Of a stretch of 35,204 nucleotides of DNA, positions 27,091 to 35,204 are shown piece after piece. The translations under genes were made by a program, and so were the position numbers. This DNA comes from Alphaproteobacteria bacterium (GTDB lineage Bacteria; Pseudomonadota; Alphaproteobacteria; Rhizobiales; Hyphomicrobiaceae): the NCBI GenBank assembly GCA_018819265.1, contig JAHJQI010000073.1, positions 1 to 35,204 on the forward strand, in the 5' to 3' direction. How positions within the stretch are numbered: the stretch's first letter is position 1; each line of letters opens with the position of its first letter. Below the pieces are notes generated by a model. That model was given only the letters and a program-made list of their open reading frames with translations. It searched no databases and was not told the DNA's origin.

Positions 27091-27561
27091 ATGGTCGCAG
27101 AGGGCAAAAAAGCACCCAATATCAAGCTCCCCGACGCCGACGGCGACATCGTCGACCTGTCAAAACTGAAAGGCACCCCGGTCGTCGTCTATTTCTACCC
27201 GAAGGACGACACCTCCGGATGCACCGCCGAAGCCATCGACTTCACCGCTCATAAGGAAGCCTTTGACAAGGCTGGCGCGGTTGTCGTCGGCATCTCGCCC
27301 GACTCCTCGAAAAGCCATCAGAAATTCGCCGAAAAGCACGCCTTGTCGATCCGCCTCCTGGCCGACACCGAAAAGAAGGCCGCAGAGGCCTACGGGGTGT
27401 GGGTCGAGAAATCAATGTACGGAAAGAAATACATGGGTGTCGAACGTGCCACCTTCTTGATCGACAAGTCTGGCAAGATTGCAAAGCTATGGCGCAAGGT
27501 GAAAGTTCCCGGTCACGTCGCAGAAGTACTTGCCGCACTCAACGAAATGACGCCTGAATAA
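27091..27561 (+). CDS. bcp: thioredoxin-dependent peroxiredoxin of the Bcp/PrxQ family
   Basis: This enzyme reduces hydrogen peroxide and organic hydroperoxides. The 156-residue length is standard. The active site is YFYPKDDTSGCTAEAIDF with peroxidatic Cys44; the Thr two residues after strand and the later Arg (GVERATFLID) complete the pocket. Many Bcp proteins have a resolving Cys five residues later (GCTxEACxF), but Ile49 is there, and Cys44 is the only cysteine in the whole protein. It is therefore a one-Cys type that needs an external thiol. GAGGT lies about 12 bases upstream. Confidence 0.95.
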   Translation: MVAEGKKAPNIKLPDADGDIVDLSKLKGTPVVVYFYPKDDTSGCTAEAIDFTAHKEAFDKAGAVVVGISPDSSKSHQKFAEKHALSIRLLADTEKKAAEAYGVWVEKSMYGKKYMGVERATFLIDKSGKIAKLWRKVKVPGHVAEVLAALNEMTPE

Positions 27562-27753
27562 AACTGCAGGTCAGAAACTCCTGGTGCAGCGCATCGAGCG
27601 GTGAGGCCTACACCATCGGAAGGCGTGACCTCAGGCAGCAACTGTGCTAACTGCGCTCGTGGGCACACGCATGTCGATTGAAGACCCGGATGGTCTTGGA
27701 ATCCGATCGGCAGTACCGCCCGCTGACTGGGTATTTTGGAGGTCGAGTACGTC

Positions 27754-28236
27754 ATGTTGCCAAACTTCAAGAAGAATGAAGCAGAGATACCCAAACCGCC
27801 TGCGCCACCCGCTCAGGCATCCATGCAGTCTTCCGCCCCGGCGGCCCGTCCCGGCGATCGCATGCCGCCGTCCGTCATCGGTCCGGATTTGACCATCACC
27901 GGCAATCTTTCATCTGAAGGTCAGGTGCAGATCGACGGTCGCGTCGAAGGCGACATTCGCGGCACCCACATCATCATCGGCGAACGCGCCCACATCACCG
28001 GCGGCATCGTTGCCGAGGAAGTCGTCGTTCGTGGCCACGTGATGGGCTCGGTCCGCGGCAAGCGCGTCATGCTCCAGGCGCAGAGCCACGTCGAGGGCGA
28101 CATCTATCACAAGGCGCTTGCCATCGAGCAGGGCGCTTTCTTCGAAGGCAAATCGCGGCGCAGCGACGATCCTGTCGCCGCCGCCGCACCAGCCGAAAAG
28201 CCGCCGATGCTGGCGCCGATTGCCGACGCCTCCTGA
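27754..28236 (+). CDS. bactofilin family cytoskeletal protein
   Basis: Bactofilins polymerise into filaments on the inner membrane and localise cell-wall enzymes. GGAGGT (27738-27743) precedes the ATG at 27754 by 10 bases; an in-frame TTG at 27736 overlaps that site. The 160-residue product has a proline-rich disordered N-terminus (PKPPAPPAQASMQSSAPAA), then the DUF583 beta-helix core (SVIGPDLTITGNLSSEGQVQ, DGRVEGDIRGTHIIIGERA, GSVRGKRVMLQAQSHVEGDI) and an Ala/Pro-rich tail. The layout is typical of Rhizobiales. It is followed by a hairpin at 28280-28309. Confidence 0.93.
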   Translation: MLPNFKKNEAEIPKPPAPPAQASMQSSAPAARPGDRMPPSVIGPDLTITGNLSSEGQVQIDGRVEGDIRGTHIIIGERAHITGGIVAEEVVVRGHVMGSVRGKRVMLQAQSHVEGDIYHKALAIEQGAFFEGKSRRSDDPVAAAAPAEKPPMLAPIADAS

Positions 28237-28562
28237 GGCTGCCGGCCGCGCGTCAACGAGCTTCGAGCAAGATTGCAAGCCCCCGCCCGCACTGGTCCTG
28301 GCGCGGGGGTTCTCGTTCGGTTGTCCTCAAGCATGTTCAGCAAAAAATAATGCCTGTACCCGACTGCGAGCGCTCGAAATGCTGGTCGCGCGCAAGCGGC
28401 CAGCATCGTTTGGCTTGGCGGGATTGGCCGATGGCAGATGAGAAGCGGCGGGATAAGAGGGCGGGCCCGGACAGATGTTGCGGCCTTCCCGTCCACTCTC
28501 GCCATCGCTGACCCGATGGTCCAAACTCGCGTTACAATCAATCGCGAGCCGGAGACCTTCCC
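28237..28562. other. intergenic region between bactofilin and the ThDP enzyme
   Basis: 326 bp without a supported gene. The left part holds the hairpin after bactofilin. The right part should carry the promoter of the ThDP enzyme; GGAG occurs about 12 bases before its ATG. No other structure was seen. Confidence 0.4.
28280..28315 (+). terminator. probable terminator after the bactofilin gene
   Basis: CCCCCGC (28280-28286) pairs with GCGGGGG (28303-28309), followed by a short T-rich stretch (TTCTCG). The stem is strong but the T-tract is poor, so termination may be partial. Confidence 0.6.
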
Positions 28563-30104
28563 ATGAACGGTGCGGACTGTGTCGTCAGGACCTTGATGGC
28601 GGCGGGGGTGGACGTGTGTTTCGCCAACCCCGGCACGTCCGAGATGGCACTCGTCGCGGCACTCGACCGGGCGCCGGGGATGAAGTGCATCCTGGGGCTG
28701 TTCGAGGGCGTGGTGACGGGGGCCGCCGACGGCTACGCGCGGATGGCGGGCAAACCGGCCGTCTGCCTCTTGCATTGCGGGCCCGGCCTCGCCAACGGGC
28801 TTGCCAACCTGCACAACGCGCGGCGCGCGGGCGTGCCGCTCGTCAACATCGTCGGCGATCACGCCACCTACCACCGCGCCTACTTCCCGCCGCTCGCCGC
28901 CGACGCCGAGGCCGCCGCGCGGCCGTTCTCGCACTGGGTAGCCACCGCCACTGCGGCGGAGACGATCGGGCACGACGTCGCGGCGGCAATCGAAGCCGCC
29001 AATGCGCCGCCGGGAAAGGTCGCGAGCCTCATCGTTCCCGCCAACATCGCCTGGTCGGAAGGCGCAAGCGTGCGCGGGGTTGCGCCGCCGCCGGCTGCGG
29101 TCGCCGTGCCGACGGATGCCCTAAGGCGCGTCGTCGAAATCCTCAAATCTGGTGAACCGGCCGCCGTTATGCTCGGCGGGTCGTCTTCCCTGGAAGCCGG
29201 ACTGAGCGAAGCCGGGAAAGTCGCCAAGCTGATCGGCGCGCGGTTGTTCGGGCAGATGTTCAACACCCGCATTACGCGCGGGCCTCACCTGCCGGCTCTC
29301 GAACTCGTTCCCTACAACGTCGACATGGCGCTCGAAAAGCTGTCCGGGCTGAAACACATTATTCTGTGCGGCGCGCGCCCGCCGGTCGCTTTCTTCGCCT
29401 ATCCGGGCAAGCCAAGCTCGCTGGCCCCGCCGGACTGCCAGTTCACGGTACTCGCCGGTGAGGGTGAAGACGGGGTTGGCGCGCTGGCAGCCGTCGCCGA
29501 AGAACTCGGCTGTGGAAAAATCAGCCGGCCGGCCCCGCGCAAGGCCGCCAAACCGGCCACGGGAGTGCTGACGCCCGAGTCGATCGCGCAATCGGTCGGC
29601 GCGCTGCTGCCGGAAGGTGCGGTCGTCGTCAACGAGGCGCTGACGTCGGGTCGCAACCTTTTCGCGATGACGGCCGATGCCGCGCCGCACGACTGGCTGG
29701 AACTGACCGGCGGCGCGATCGGGATCGGCATTCCGCTGGCAACAGGGGCAGCGGTGGCGTGCCCGGACCGGCGCACGGTCTGCCTGCAGGCCGATGGCAG
29801 CGCCATGTACACGCTGCAGGGGTTGTGGACGCAGGCGCGCGAGAACCTCAACGTCACCACCGTCATCTACGCCAACCGCGCCTACGCCATCCTGAAACAG
29901 GAACTCGTCAGCCTCGGCGTCACAGAGCCGGGGCGCAATGCGACCGACATGATGGATCTCGGGCGGCCCGATCTCGACTGGGTCAGCCTAGCCAAGGGGA
30001 TGGGCGTCGAAGGCATAAGGGTGAGAAACGCCAAGCAGTTCAACGACGCGTTCAAGGCGTCGCTCGGCCGAAGCGGCCCATTCCTGATCGAGGCGGTGAT
30101 TTAG
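28563..30104 (+). CDS. thiamine diphosphate-dependent enzyme of the acetolactate synthase/benzoylformate decarboxylase type
   Basis: The 513-residue protein has the three-domain layout of the ThDP family. The Pyr domain has FANPGTSEMALVAALD and the catalytic Glu in GLFEGVVTGAADGYARM. A central nucleotide-fold domain follows, and the PP domain has the Mg-ThDP site in LQADGSAMYTLQGLWTQARE followed by the Asn in VIYANRAY. Related genes are often annotated as acetolactate synthase large subunit. The sequence has features of benzoylformate or phosphonopyruvate decarboxylases as well (AxDGSAMYT, no regulatory-subunit gene nearby), so the substrate is not established. It seems to be a single-gene unit and converges with irr. 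Confidence 0.85.
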   Translation: MNGADCVVRTLMAAGVDVCFANPGTSEMALVAALDRAPGMKCILGLFEGVVTGAADGYARMAGKPAVCLLHCGPGLANGLANLHNARRAGVPLVNIVGDHATYHRAYFPPLAADAEAAARPFSHWVATATAAETIGHDVAAAIEAANAPPGKVASLIVPANIAWSEGASVRGVAPPPAAVAVPTDALRRVVEILKSGEPAAVMLGGSSSLEAGLSEAGKVAKLIGARLFGQMFNTRITRGPHLPALELVPYNVDMALEKLSGLKHIILCGARPPVAFFAYPGKPSSLAPPDCQFTVLAGEGEDGVGALAAVAEELGCGKISRPAPRKAAKPATGVLTPESIAQSVGALLPEGAVVVNEALTSGRNLFAMTADAAPHDWLELTGGAIGIGIPLATGAAVACPDRRTVCLQADGSAMYTLQGLWTQARENLNVTTVIYANRAYAILKQELVSLGVTEPGRNATDMMDLGRPDLDWVSLAKGMGVEGIRVRNAKQFNDAFKASLGRSGPFLIEAVI

Positions 30105-30146
30105 CAGTTGATCCGCGTCGGAGCGCAGCTTTGCCACGCGCCGACT

Positions 30147-30578
30147 TCAATCTTCGCGGACGAGGCGCACGACGACGTCGATATGCGAGATGCGCATTCC
30201 TTCCGGCGGCTCAGGAAGGCCATCGATCGAGATGCAATCGCTTTGGATGTCCATCAACTCGCCATCGGGCTCGATCAGGAAGTGATTGTGATTCGAGGTG
30301 TTGGTGTCGAAATAGGTCTTGTTGGATTCGATTGCGATTTCGCGCAGGAGCCCGGCGCGTCGGAACTGGTGCAGAGTGTTGTAGACGGTTGCCAGGGAGA
30401 CGTGCTCGCCGTTGTTGGTCACCTCGGCGTGTAGAAGTTCTGCCGTGATGTGGCGGTCGTCGCCCGCGAAAAGTAGGCGGCCGAGCGCCATGCGCTGACG
30501 CGTCGGGCGCAGCCCGGCATCGCGCAGGATCGATTCAATCGTTTCGCAGTCTGAGTTCTCTGTGCGGTCCAAATCCAT
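30147..30578 (-). CDS. irr: Fur family iron response regulator Irr
   Basis: Irr is the haem-sensing Fur-family regulator that controls iron and haem genes in Rhizobiales by binding ICE sites. The 143-residue protein starts at 30578. The DNA-binding winged helix holds [17 protein letters not shown] and [20 protein letters not shown]. The haem/metal site has [10 protein letters not shown] (His97 and His99), in place of the HHH of Bradyrhizobium Irr. The N-terminal haem regulatory motif (GCP) of Bradyrhizobium is absent; the N-terminus reads [12 protein letters not shown]. Haem sensing would therefore rely on the histidine site, as in Rhizobium-type Irr. It is divergent from fabA, the standard arrangement. 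Confidence 0.92.
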   Translation of the reverse strand: MDLDRTENSDCETIESILRDAGLRPTRQRMALGRLLFAGDDRHITAELLHAEVTNNGEHVSLATVYNTLHQFRRAGLLREIAIESNKTYFDTNTSNHNHFLIEPDGELMDIQSDCISIDGLPEPPEGMRISHIDVVVRLVRED

Positions 30579-30919
30579 CCACCGTCGAGCTTCAATCAGA
30601 TCAGCCTGGGTCCAGTCGCCGGTCCGGATGTACACAATCCAGCGCAAGCCGCCCAATCCGAAGCGCCCGGCAGGCCGGAAACCGGCCGCAGGCGCGCCTC
30701 GAAGAACGTTACTATAGAAGTTCGCCGCCAATTGTGCAACGCGTACCGCCGCCGCACCGAGCCGTTCAGTTGCATCATGCCCTTGACGCTTGGAGCGTTT
30801 ACCTTTTGAACGGTTGGCGGGCGGCCGAGACAACCGCTGCCGGAGCGCTGGCTGGCGAAGGCTCGCATGCATTTCGCCACGGCGCGCGAAAAAACAAGAC
30901 GGGGAACCAGGCAAGGCCC
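30579..30919. other. divergent intergenic region between irr and fabA
   Basis: 341 bp without a supported gene. GAAC-rich half-sites occur (GAACGTT and GAAGTTC around 30704-30724), but I see no complete ICE. A possible TTGACG box lies at about 30783. Long open frames here belong to extensions of fabA and irr and lack ribosome binding sites. Confidence 0.4.
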
Positions 30920-31444
30920 ATGGCGGAGCGGCAATCAAGCTATTCTTACGAAGACCTGCTGGCGTGTGGACGCGGCGAGTTGTTCGGACCGGGCAACGCG
31001 CAGCTGCCGTTGCCGCCGATGCTGATGTTCGACCGAATCTCGGCGATCAGCGATCAAGGTGGCGCACACGGCAAGGGCCAGGTGGTCGCCGAACTCGCCG
31101 TTGCCGGAAATCCGGCCGTCGACTGGTTCTTCAAGTGCCACTTCCAAGGCGATCCGGTGATGCCGGGCTGCCTGGGGCTCGATGCCCTGTGGCAGATGAC
31201 CGGATTCTTCTTGGGCTGGATGGGTGCGCCCGGGCGGGGGCGCGCGCTCGGCGTCGGTGAGGTCAAGTTCACCGGAATGGTGGTTCCCGGCGTCACGAAG
31301 GTCGAATACATCGTCGACCTGAAGCGGGTGATCCTGCGTAAACTCAAGTTAGCCATCGCCGATGGAACGCTGAAAGCTGACGGCGAGGTCATCTACACGG
31401 CAACGGATCTGCGTGTCGGCCTGTTCGGCTCGGAAGATTCCTGA
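30920..31444 (+). CDS. fabA: 3-hydroxydecanoyl-ACP dehydratase/isomerase FabA
   Basis: FabA dehydrates 3-hydroxydecanoyl-ACP and isomerises the product to the cis-3 form, the branch point to unsaturated fatty acids. The start at 30920 gives 174 residues, close to the E. coli length of 172. The active-site His74 and Asp88 lie in [20 protein letters not shown], at the usual spacing. The hot-dog fold signature [13 protein letters not shown] is present. It is followed by fabB after 201 bp and by fabI. The cluster is divergent from irr. Confidence 0.97.
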   Translation: MAERQSSYSYEDLLACGRGELFGPGNAQLPLPPMLMFDRISAISDQGGAHGKGQVVAELAVAGNPAVDWFFKCHFQGDPVMPGCLGLDALWQMTGFFLGWMGAPGRGRALGVGEVKFTGMVVPGVTKVEYIVDLKRVILRKLKLAIADGTLKADGEVIYTATDLRVGLFGSEDS

Positions 31445-31645
31445 CCGCTGCCCAGCGCGCGGTCTTGGGCAAATTGTCCGCGCCGAGGTGGAGCTGAGCC
31501 TCACGCAGACTCCGGCCGACCGTAAACGACGGCTGGCGCAATCCTGCCAGGATGGTAAAACCCCTATTCGCATGGCCAAGCTCAAAGGCCACGGCACCTG
31601 GCGAGCGATGTTTGCGGCGGGACCGCGACAGGAAGGGACATATTT

Positions 31646-32878
31646 ATGAGACGCGTGGTCGTCACCGGCATGGGCATCGTGTCCTCCATCGGGAACAATA
31701 CCGGGGAGGTGCTCGCCGCATTGCGCGAAGGCAAGTCGGGAATCGGATTTGCCGACACCTATGCCGAGATGGGCTTTCGCTGCCACGTGCACGGCGACCC
31801 GCGGCTCGATTGGAGCGATCTGGTGCCGCGCAAGCCGAGGCGCTTTATGGAAGCCGGCGTCGCCTGGAACTACGTTGCCATGGACCAGGCGATTAAGAAC
31901 GCCGGGCTCGAACGCACTGATGTCGTCAATGAGCGCACCGGGATCATCGTCGGCTCAGGTGGACCATCGACGCGGGCAATCGTGGGGGCAGCCGACACCG
32001 CTCGCAGCAAGGGCCCGAAGAAGATCGGCCCGTTCGAAGTTCCCAAGGCCATGTGCTCGGGGCCCTCGGCGGCGCTGGCGACGACGTTTGAGATCAAGGG
32101 CGTGAACTATTCGATCTCGTCGGCCTGCTCGACGTCGGCTCACTGCATCGGGAACGCCGCCGAACTGATCGGCTGGGGCAAGCAGGACATCATCTTCGCG
32201 GGCGGCTGCGAGGAACTCGACTGGACGCTGTCGGTGCTGTTCGACGCGATGGGCGCCATGTCGTCGAAATATAACGATACACCACAGCGGGCGAGCCGCG
32301 CCTTCGACAAGAACCGCGACGGCTTCGTCATCGCCGGCGGAGCCGGCGTCGTCGTGCTCGAAGAACTCGAACACGCCAAGGCGCGCGGCGCGACGATCTA
32401 TGGTGAGATCGTCGGCTACGGCGCGACCTCGGACGGCTTCGACATGGTAGCGCCATCCGGGGAGGGCGCATTGCGCTGCATGAAGATCGCGATGCGGGGT
32501 CTCGATGGCAACGGCATCGGCGGCAAAATCGACTACATCAATCCGCACGCGACCGCGACGCCGATCGGCGACCAGCGCGAAATGGAAGCTGTGCGCGAAC
32601 TGTTCGGCGACGAGGTGCCCTACATCTCGGCGACGAAGTCATTGACCGGGCATTCGCTCGGCGCGATCGGCGTACAGGAAACGATCTTTTCGCTGCTGAT
32701 GATGAACAACGACTTCATCTGCGAGAGCGCCAACATCGAGGAACTCGACCCGGAATTCGAGGGCCTGCCGATCGTTCGCGAACTCATGGACGGGGTGAAG
32801 CTTAACTGTGTCATGTCGAACAGCTTCGGATTCGGCGGAACCAATGCCACCCTCATCTTCCGCCGCTATGATGGTTAA
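31646..32878 (+). CDS. fabB: 3-oxoacyl-ACP synthase I FabB
   Basis: FabB elongates the unsaturated acyl-ACP made by FabA. The 410-residue protein has the catalytic Cys161 in SSACSTSAH, His301 in [12 protein letters not shown] and His336 in SLTGHSLGA, matching Cys163/His298/His333 of E. coli. The His301 loop carries Pro where Thr is usual (NTH to NPH). The glycine-rich C-terminus [13 protein letters not shown] is typical. GGAAGGGA lies about 8 bases before the ATG. Confidence 0.97.
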   Translation: MRRVVVTGMGIVSSIGNNTGEVLAALREGKSGIGFADTYAEMGFRCHVHGDPRLDWSDLVPRKPRRFMEAGVAWNYVAMDQAIKNAGLERTDVVNERTGIIVGSGGPSTRAIVGAADTARSKGPKKIGPFEVPKAMCSGPSAALATTFEIKGVNYSISSACSTSAHCIGNAAELIGWGKQDIIFAGGCEELDWTLSVLFDAMGAMSSKYNDTPQRASRAFDKNRDGFVIAGGAGVVVLEELEHAKARGATIYGEIVGYGATSDGFDMVAPSGEGALRCMKIAMRGLDGNGIGGKIDYINPHATATPIGDQREMEAVRELFGDEVPYISATKSLTGHSLGAIGVQETIFSLLMMNNDFICESANIEELDPEFEGLPIVRELMDGVKLNCVMSNSFGFGGTNATLIFRRYDG

Positions 32879-32929
32879 TGGCGCGCAGCCGCCGGTTCCC
32901 GGCGGGACAGCGCAAGATCCCGGCCATCA

Positions 32930-33006
32930 CTAGTGTTCCGGTTCCGACGTTTGCCTGCCGGCCGGGCATACCTGAGAGCTAAGGTCGGAATCATAAGGAA
33001 CACTAG
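32930..33006. repeat. long inverted repeat A downstream of fabB
   Basis: CTAGTGTTCC (32930-32939) pairs perfectly with GGAACACTAG (32997-33006). The next segment GGTTCCGAC (32940-32948) pairs with GTCGGAATC (32984-32992) at 8 of 9 positions. It starts 52 bp after the fabB stop. There is no T-tract, so it is not a simple intrinsic terminator. Confidence 0.75.
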
Positions 33007-33021
33007 CAACTCTATGATTCG

Positions 33022-33096
33022 AGTGTAGCTTCTGCATCTGACGTTTGATTGAAAGGCCAGCCGCTCGTGGGTATCAAACGTCAAGTGCGCTACACT
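33022..33096. repeat. long inverted repeat B upstream of fabI
   Basis: AGTGTAGC (33022-33029) pairs with GCTACACT (33089-33096). TGACGTTTGAT (33039-33049) pairs with ATCAAACGTCA (33073-33083). Both are perfect, leaving a 23-base loop and small internal bulges. It ends 73 bp before the fabI start codon. The right arm ends in ACACTAG, also found in the right arm of repeat A, so the two may share an origin or pair alternatively. Confidence 0.8.
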
Positions 33097-33169
33097 AGCC
33101 TGCGCGCCGATTCCGCCGATCTGGACTGATTTGACAACTTCGAACCGTACACCCGAGTGAGGAACATCC

Positions 33170-34012
33170 ATGTCCGAGACCGACATTGCAACTCCTGGCC
33201 CCCTGATGGCGGGCAAGCGCGGGCTTGTGATGGGTGTTGCCAACGACCGCTCCATTGCGTGGGGAATCGCACGGGTGCTGGCCGGGCAAGGGGCCGAACT
33301 GGCGTTCTCCTATCAGGGCGACGCCTTCGGCAGGCGCGCGATCCCGCTGGCGGAATCGGTCGGTTCGAAAATCATCGTGCCGTGTGACGTCAGCGATATC
33401 GCCAGCGTCGACAACGTCTTTGCCGAGATCGAGAAAACCTGGGGCGGCCTCGATTTCGTCGTCCACGCCCTGGCATTCTCCGACCGGCGCGAACTTGCCG
33501 GACGCTATGCGGATACCTCGCGCGACAACTTCACCAATACGATGGTGATCTCGTGCTTCTCCTTCACCGAGGTCGCAAACCGCGCCGCCAGGCTGATGCC
33601 GAACGGCGGCGCGCTGTTGACGCTGACCTATGCCGGGGCGACGCGCTGGGTGCCCTCCTACAACGTCATGGGCGTGGCCAAGGCCGCCCTTGAAGCGTCG
33701 GTGCGCTATCTCGCGTCCGACTTCGGGCCGCAGGGCATTCGCGTCAACGCCGTCTCGGCCGGGCCGATGCGGACGCTGGCGGGCGCCGGGGTGTCGGATG
33801 CCCGGGTGATCTTCAACTACCAGCGCGACCACTCGCCGCTGCGGCGCACGCCGACACTCGATGAGGTCGGCGGCTCGGCGCTCTATCTCCTGTCCGACAT
33901 GGGGAGCGGGGTTACGGGGGAAGTGCATTTCGTCGACTGCGGATATTCGACTGTCGCTATGCCGACGCTCGACGCCTTGAAGAAAATCGAAGAAGGCGGC
34001 GAAGGCGCCTAA
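33170..34012 (+). CDS. fabI: enoyl-ACP reductase FabI
   Basis: FabI reduces the trans-2-enoyl-ACP double bond with NADH in the last step of each fatty-acid elongation cycle. The 280-residue length is usual. The signature has Tyr154 in TLTYAGA and the Tyr164-x6-Lys171 pair in SYNVMGVAK. The N-terminal nucleotide-binding segment is GLVMGVANDRSIAWG. GAGGAAC precedes the ATG at 33170. Many alphaproteobacteria carry two fabI copies; the copy next to fabAB is the one seen here. Confidence 0.95.
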   Translation: MSETDIATPGPLMAGKRGLVMGVANDRSIAWGIARVLAGQGAELAFSYQGDAFGRRAIPLAESVGSKIIVPCDVSDIASVDNVFAEIEKTWGGLDFVVHALAFSDRRELAGRYADTSRDNFTNTMVISCFSFTEVANRAARLMPNGGALLTLTYAGATRWVPSYNVMGVAKAALEASVRYLASDFGPQGIRVNAVSAGPMRTLAGAGVSDARVIFNYQRDHSPLRRTPTLDEVGGSALYLLSDMGSGVTGEVHFVDCGYSTVAMPTLDALKKIEEGGEGA

Positions 34013-34102
34013 CGCCGGCATTGCGGCGGGGCCTGCGAACCCTTTGGACAACGCGCGAAAGCCGCCTTGACGCAGCCTCGAAGGCGGAGCACACAACGCG
34101 CC

Positions 34103-34972
34103 ATGATCGGTGTCTTCGACTCGGGGCTCGGCGGACTGACCGTCTTACGAAAGCTGGCGGAACGGTTTCCCGACATTTCATTCTGCTATCTCGGCGACCA
34201 CGCCAACGTGCCCTACGGCAACCGCCCGTCGGACGCGATCGTGGAACTGACCCGGCGCGGGGTCGAGGCGCTGTTCGAGCGCGGCGCGCGGCTGGTGCTG
34301 CTTGGCTGCAACACAGCGACCGCAGTCGCCGCCCGCCGGTTGCAGCAGAATTGGCTACCGGGGTCCGGCTGGGCAGGTCACAACGTTGTCGGCATCGTTG
34401 CTCCGACTGTCGAGGCGGCAACGCAGACGCCTTGGGCAGTGACGACGCCGCAATATCCGCAGAAGTTCAATTCCGACCTGATCGCGGTGTTCGGGACGAC
34501 GCGCACGATCACGTCGGGGGTCTACCGGGAGGAAATCCGCAAGCGCTGCCCGCGCGTCGAAGTCATCCAGCAGATTTGCGCGCATCTGGCCGGCGCCATT
34601 GAGGACGAAGCCAGCCGCGAAGAACTCGACGGGCTGGTGCGCGAAGGCGTCGGTGCCGTCATGGAGCAGACGCTGGGTGCCCTGCCGCACCGGGCGATTC
34701 TCGGTTGCACGCATTTCCCGCTGGTTGAGGATCTTTTCCGGGCGCACCTGCCGTCGTCGACGCGAATCCTGTCGCAGCCCGAAATCGTCGCCGACAGCCT
34801 CGAAGACTATCTGGCGCGTCATCCGCACTATCTTGGCGGTTTCCATCCGCAGCCGCGAAATCTGACGATGCTGACAACCGGGGATGCCGTCGAGACCAGC
34901 GCGCGGGCCGGCATCTTCTGGCCCGAAGCGCCGCCGTTCGAGCGGGTGGTTTTCGGCACGCGCTTCCTTTAG
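34103..34972 (+). CDS. murI: glutamate racemase MurI
   Basis: MurI converts L- to D-glutamate for peptidoglycan. The 289-residue product starts at 34103 (MIGVFDSGLGGLTVLRKLAE) and has the catalytic Asp/Ser pair D6-S7, Cys69 in LLGCNTATA and Cys202 in ILGCTHFPL. Between them an insert (GIVAPTVEAATQTPWAVTTP) is longer than in many MurI proteins; it seems characteristic of a Rhizobiales/Hyphomicrobium subgroup. A TTG at 34067 gives a longer frame, but GGAG sits 14 bases before the chosen ATG, so neither start is firmly fixed. It begins 90 bp after fabI and may share its transcript. Confidence 0.9.
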   Translation: MIGVFDSGLGGLTVLRKLAERFPDISFCYLGDHANVPYGNRPSDAIVELTRRGVEALFERGARLVLLGCNTATAVAARRLQQNWLPGSGWAGHNVVGIVAPTVEAATQTPWAVTTPQYPQKFNSDLIAVFGTTRTITSGVYREEIRKRCPRVEVIQQICAHLAGAIEDEASREELDGLVREGVGAVMEQTLGALPHRAILGCTHFPLVEDLFRAHLPSSTRILSQPEIVADSLEDYLARHPHYLGGFHPQPRNLTMLTTGDAVETSARAGIFWPEAPPFERVVFGTRFL

Positions 34973-34987
34973 GTGCGGCTCATTATT

Positions 34988-35204
34988 GCCAACACTCGCT
35001 TGGCTCAACACTGCGCAAGCTTGTGTTGACGAGCTGAAGCCGGTGTCGGGCTTGTTTTTGCCAACACTCGGCAAGCCCGTGTTGGGCTTCTTTTGCCAAC
35101 ACTCGGCAAGCCGGTGTCGGGCTTGTTTTTGCCAACACTCGGCAAGCCGGTGTCGGGCTTGTTTTTGCCAACACTCGGCAAGCCGGTGTCGGGCTTGTTT
35201 TTGC
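34988..35204 (+). repeat. 36-bp tandem repeat array of terminator-like hairpins, continues past the window
   Basis: Units start at 34988, 35024, 35060, 35095, 35131 and 35167. The first two are diverged, the third is 35 bp, and the last three are identical. The consensus begins GCCAACACTCGG and ends in TTTTT. Within it CAAGCC pairs with GGCTTG around GGTGTCG, followed directly by TTTTT, for example 35107-35112 with 35120-35125. All but the first unit, where only part is visible, thus look like intrinsic terminators for plus-strand transcription, starting 16 bp after murI. No spacers of CRISPR type are present. Confidence 0.88.

Noticed and set aside
30704..30724. Possible Irr box near irr/fabA (GAACGTT...GAAGTTC)
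   Set aside because: The arms match only four bases and do not fit the ICE consensus.
34983..35174. Minus-strand frame encoding VLAKTSPTPACR repeats
   Set aside because: The repeat unit is 36 bp, a multiple of three, so it stays open by chance. It shifts frame at the 35-bp unit and has no start signals.
34988..35204. CRISPR array
   Set aside because: Repeat length of 36 bp fits, but the units are directly contiguous with no spacers and no cas genes are near.

Overview
The window is GC-rich (roughly 60 percent or more by eye), densely coded chromosomal DNA of an alphaproteobacterium, most likely Hyphomicrobiales (Rhizobiales). The reasons are the suf order Rrf2 regulator - group I cysteine desulfurase - sufB - sufC - sufD - sufS - sufT, the Fur-family regulator Irr placed divergently from fabA-fabB-fabI, and a Rhizobiales-type aspartate aminotransferase. 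I cannot name the genus. No tRNA, rRNA, insertion sequence, prophage or CRISPR array was recognised.

Layout. Positions 1-99 hold the tail of an unidentified gene. recQ follows on the minus strand. Then come a small secreted four-cysteine protein and a two-gene unit made of a methionine-rich RTX repeat protein and a HlyC-like lysine acyltransferase homologue. Next are aatA (minus), a stretch of small unknown membrane proteins (7.0-8.9 kb) next to palindromic intergenic elements, an SDR oxidoreductase, and an orphan TadG-like vWA protein. From 11.2 to 19.2 kb, on the minus strand, lies one Fe-S cluster assembly operon (iscR-like, cysteine desulfurase, sufB, two small unknown genes, sufC, sufD, sufS, sufT). 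After it come an alpha/beta hydrolase, divergent anmK and tyrS, a very long AsmA/YhdP-like protein, bcp peroxiredoxin, a bactofilin, a ThDP enzyme, irr, fabA, fabB, fabI and murI. The right edge runs into a 36-bp tandem array in which most units look like an intrinsic terminator.

How it fits together. Iron is one theme: the suf operon makes Fe-S clusters, its first gene is an Fe-S-sensing type Rrf2 regulator, and a near-consensus Irr operator (ICE) lies upstream of it, while irr itself is 11 kb away. Envelope and fatty-acid functions are the second theme: fabA/fabB/fabI, murI, anmK, the YhdP-like protein and bactofilin.

The most unusual content is the RTX/HlyC-like pair. The RTX protein has about two dozen nonapeptide repeats with methionine at the usual aliphatic position, only one lysine in 372 residues, and no pore-forming domain. 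Its neighbour looks like an RTX-activating acyltransferase, but the usual catalytic His and Asp appear to be replaced. Other points of interest are the two translationally coupled unknown genes inside the suf operon, the paired long inverted repeats ahead of fabI, and the terminator-like tandem array after murI.
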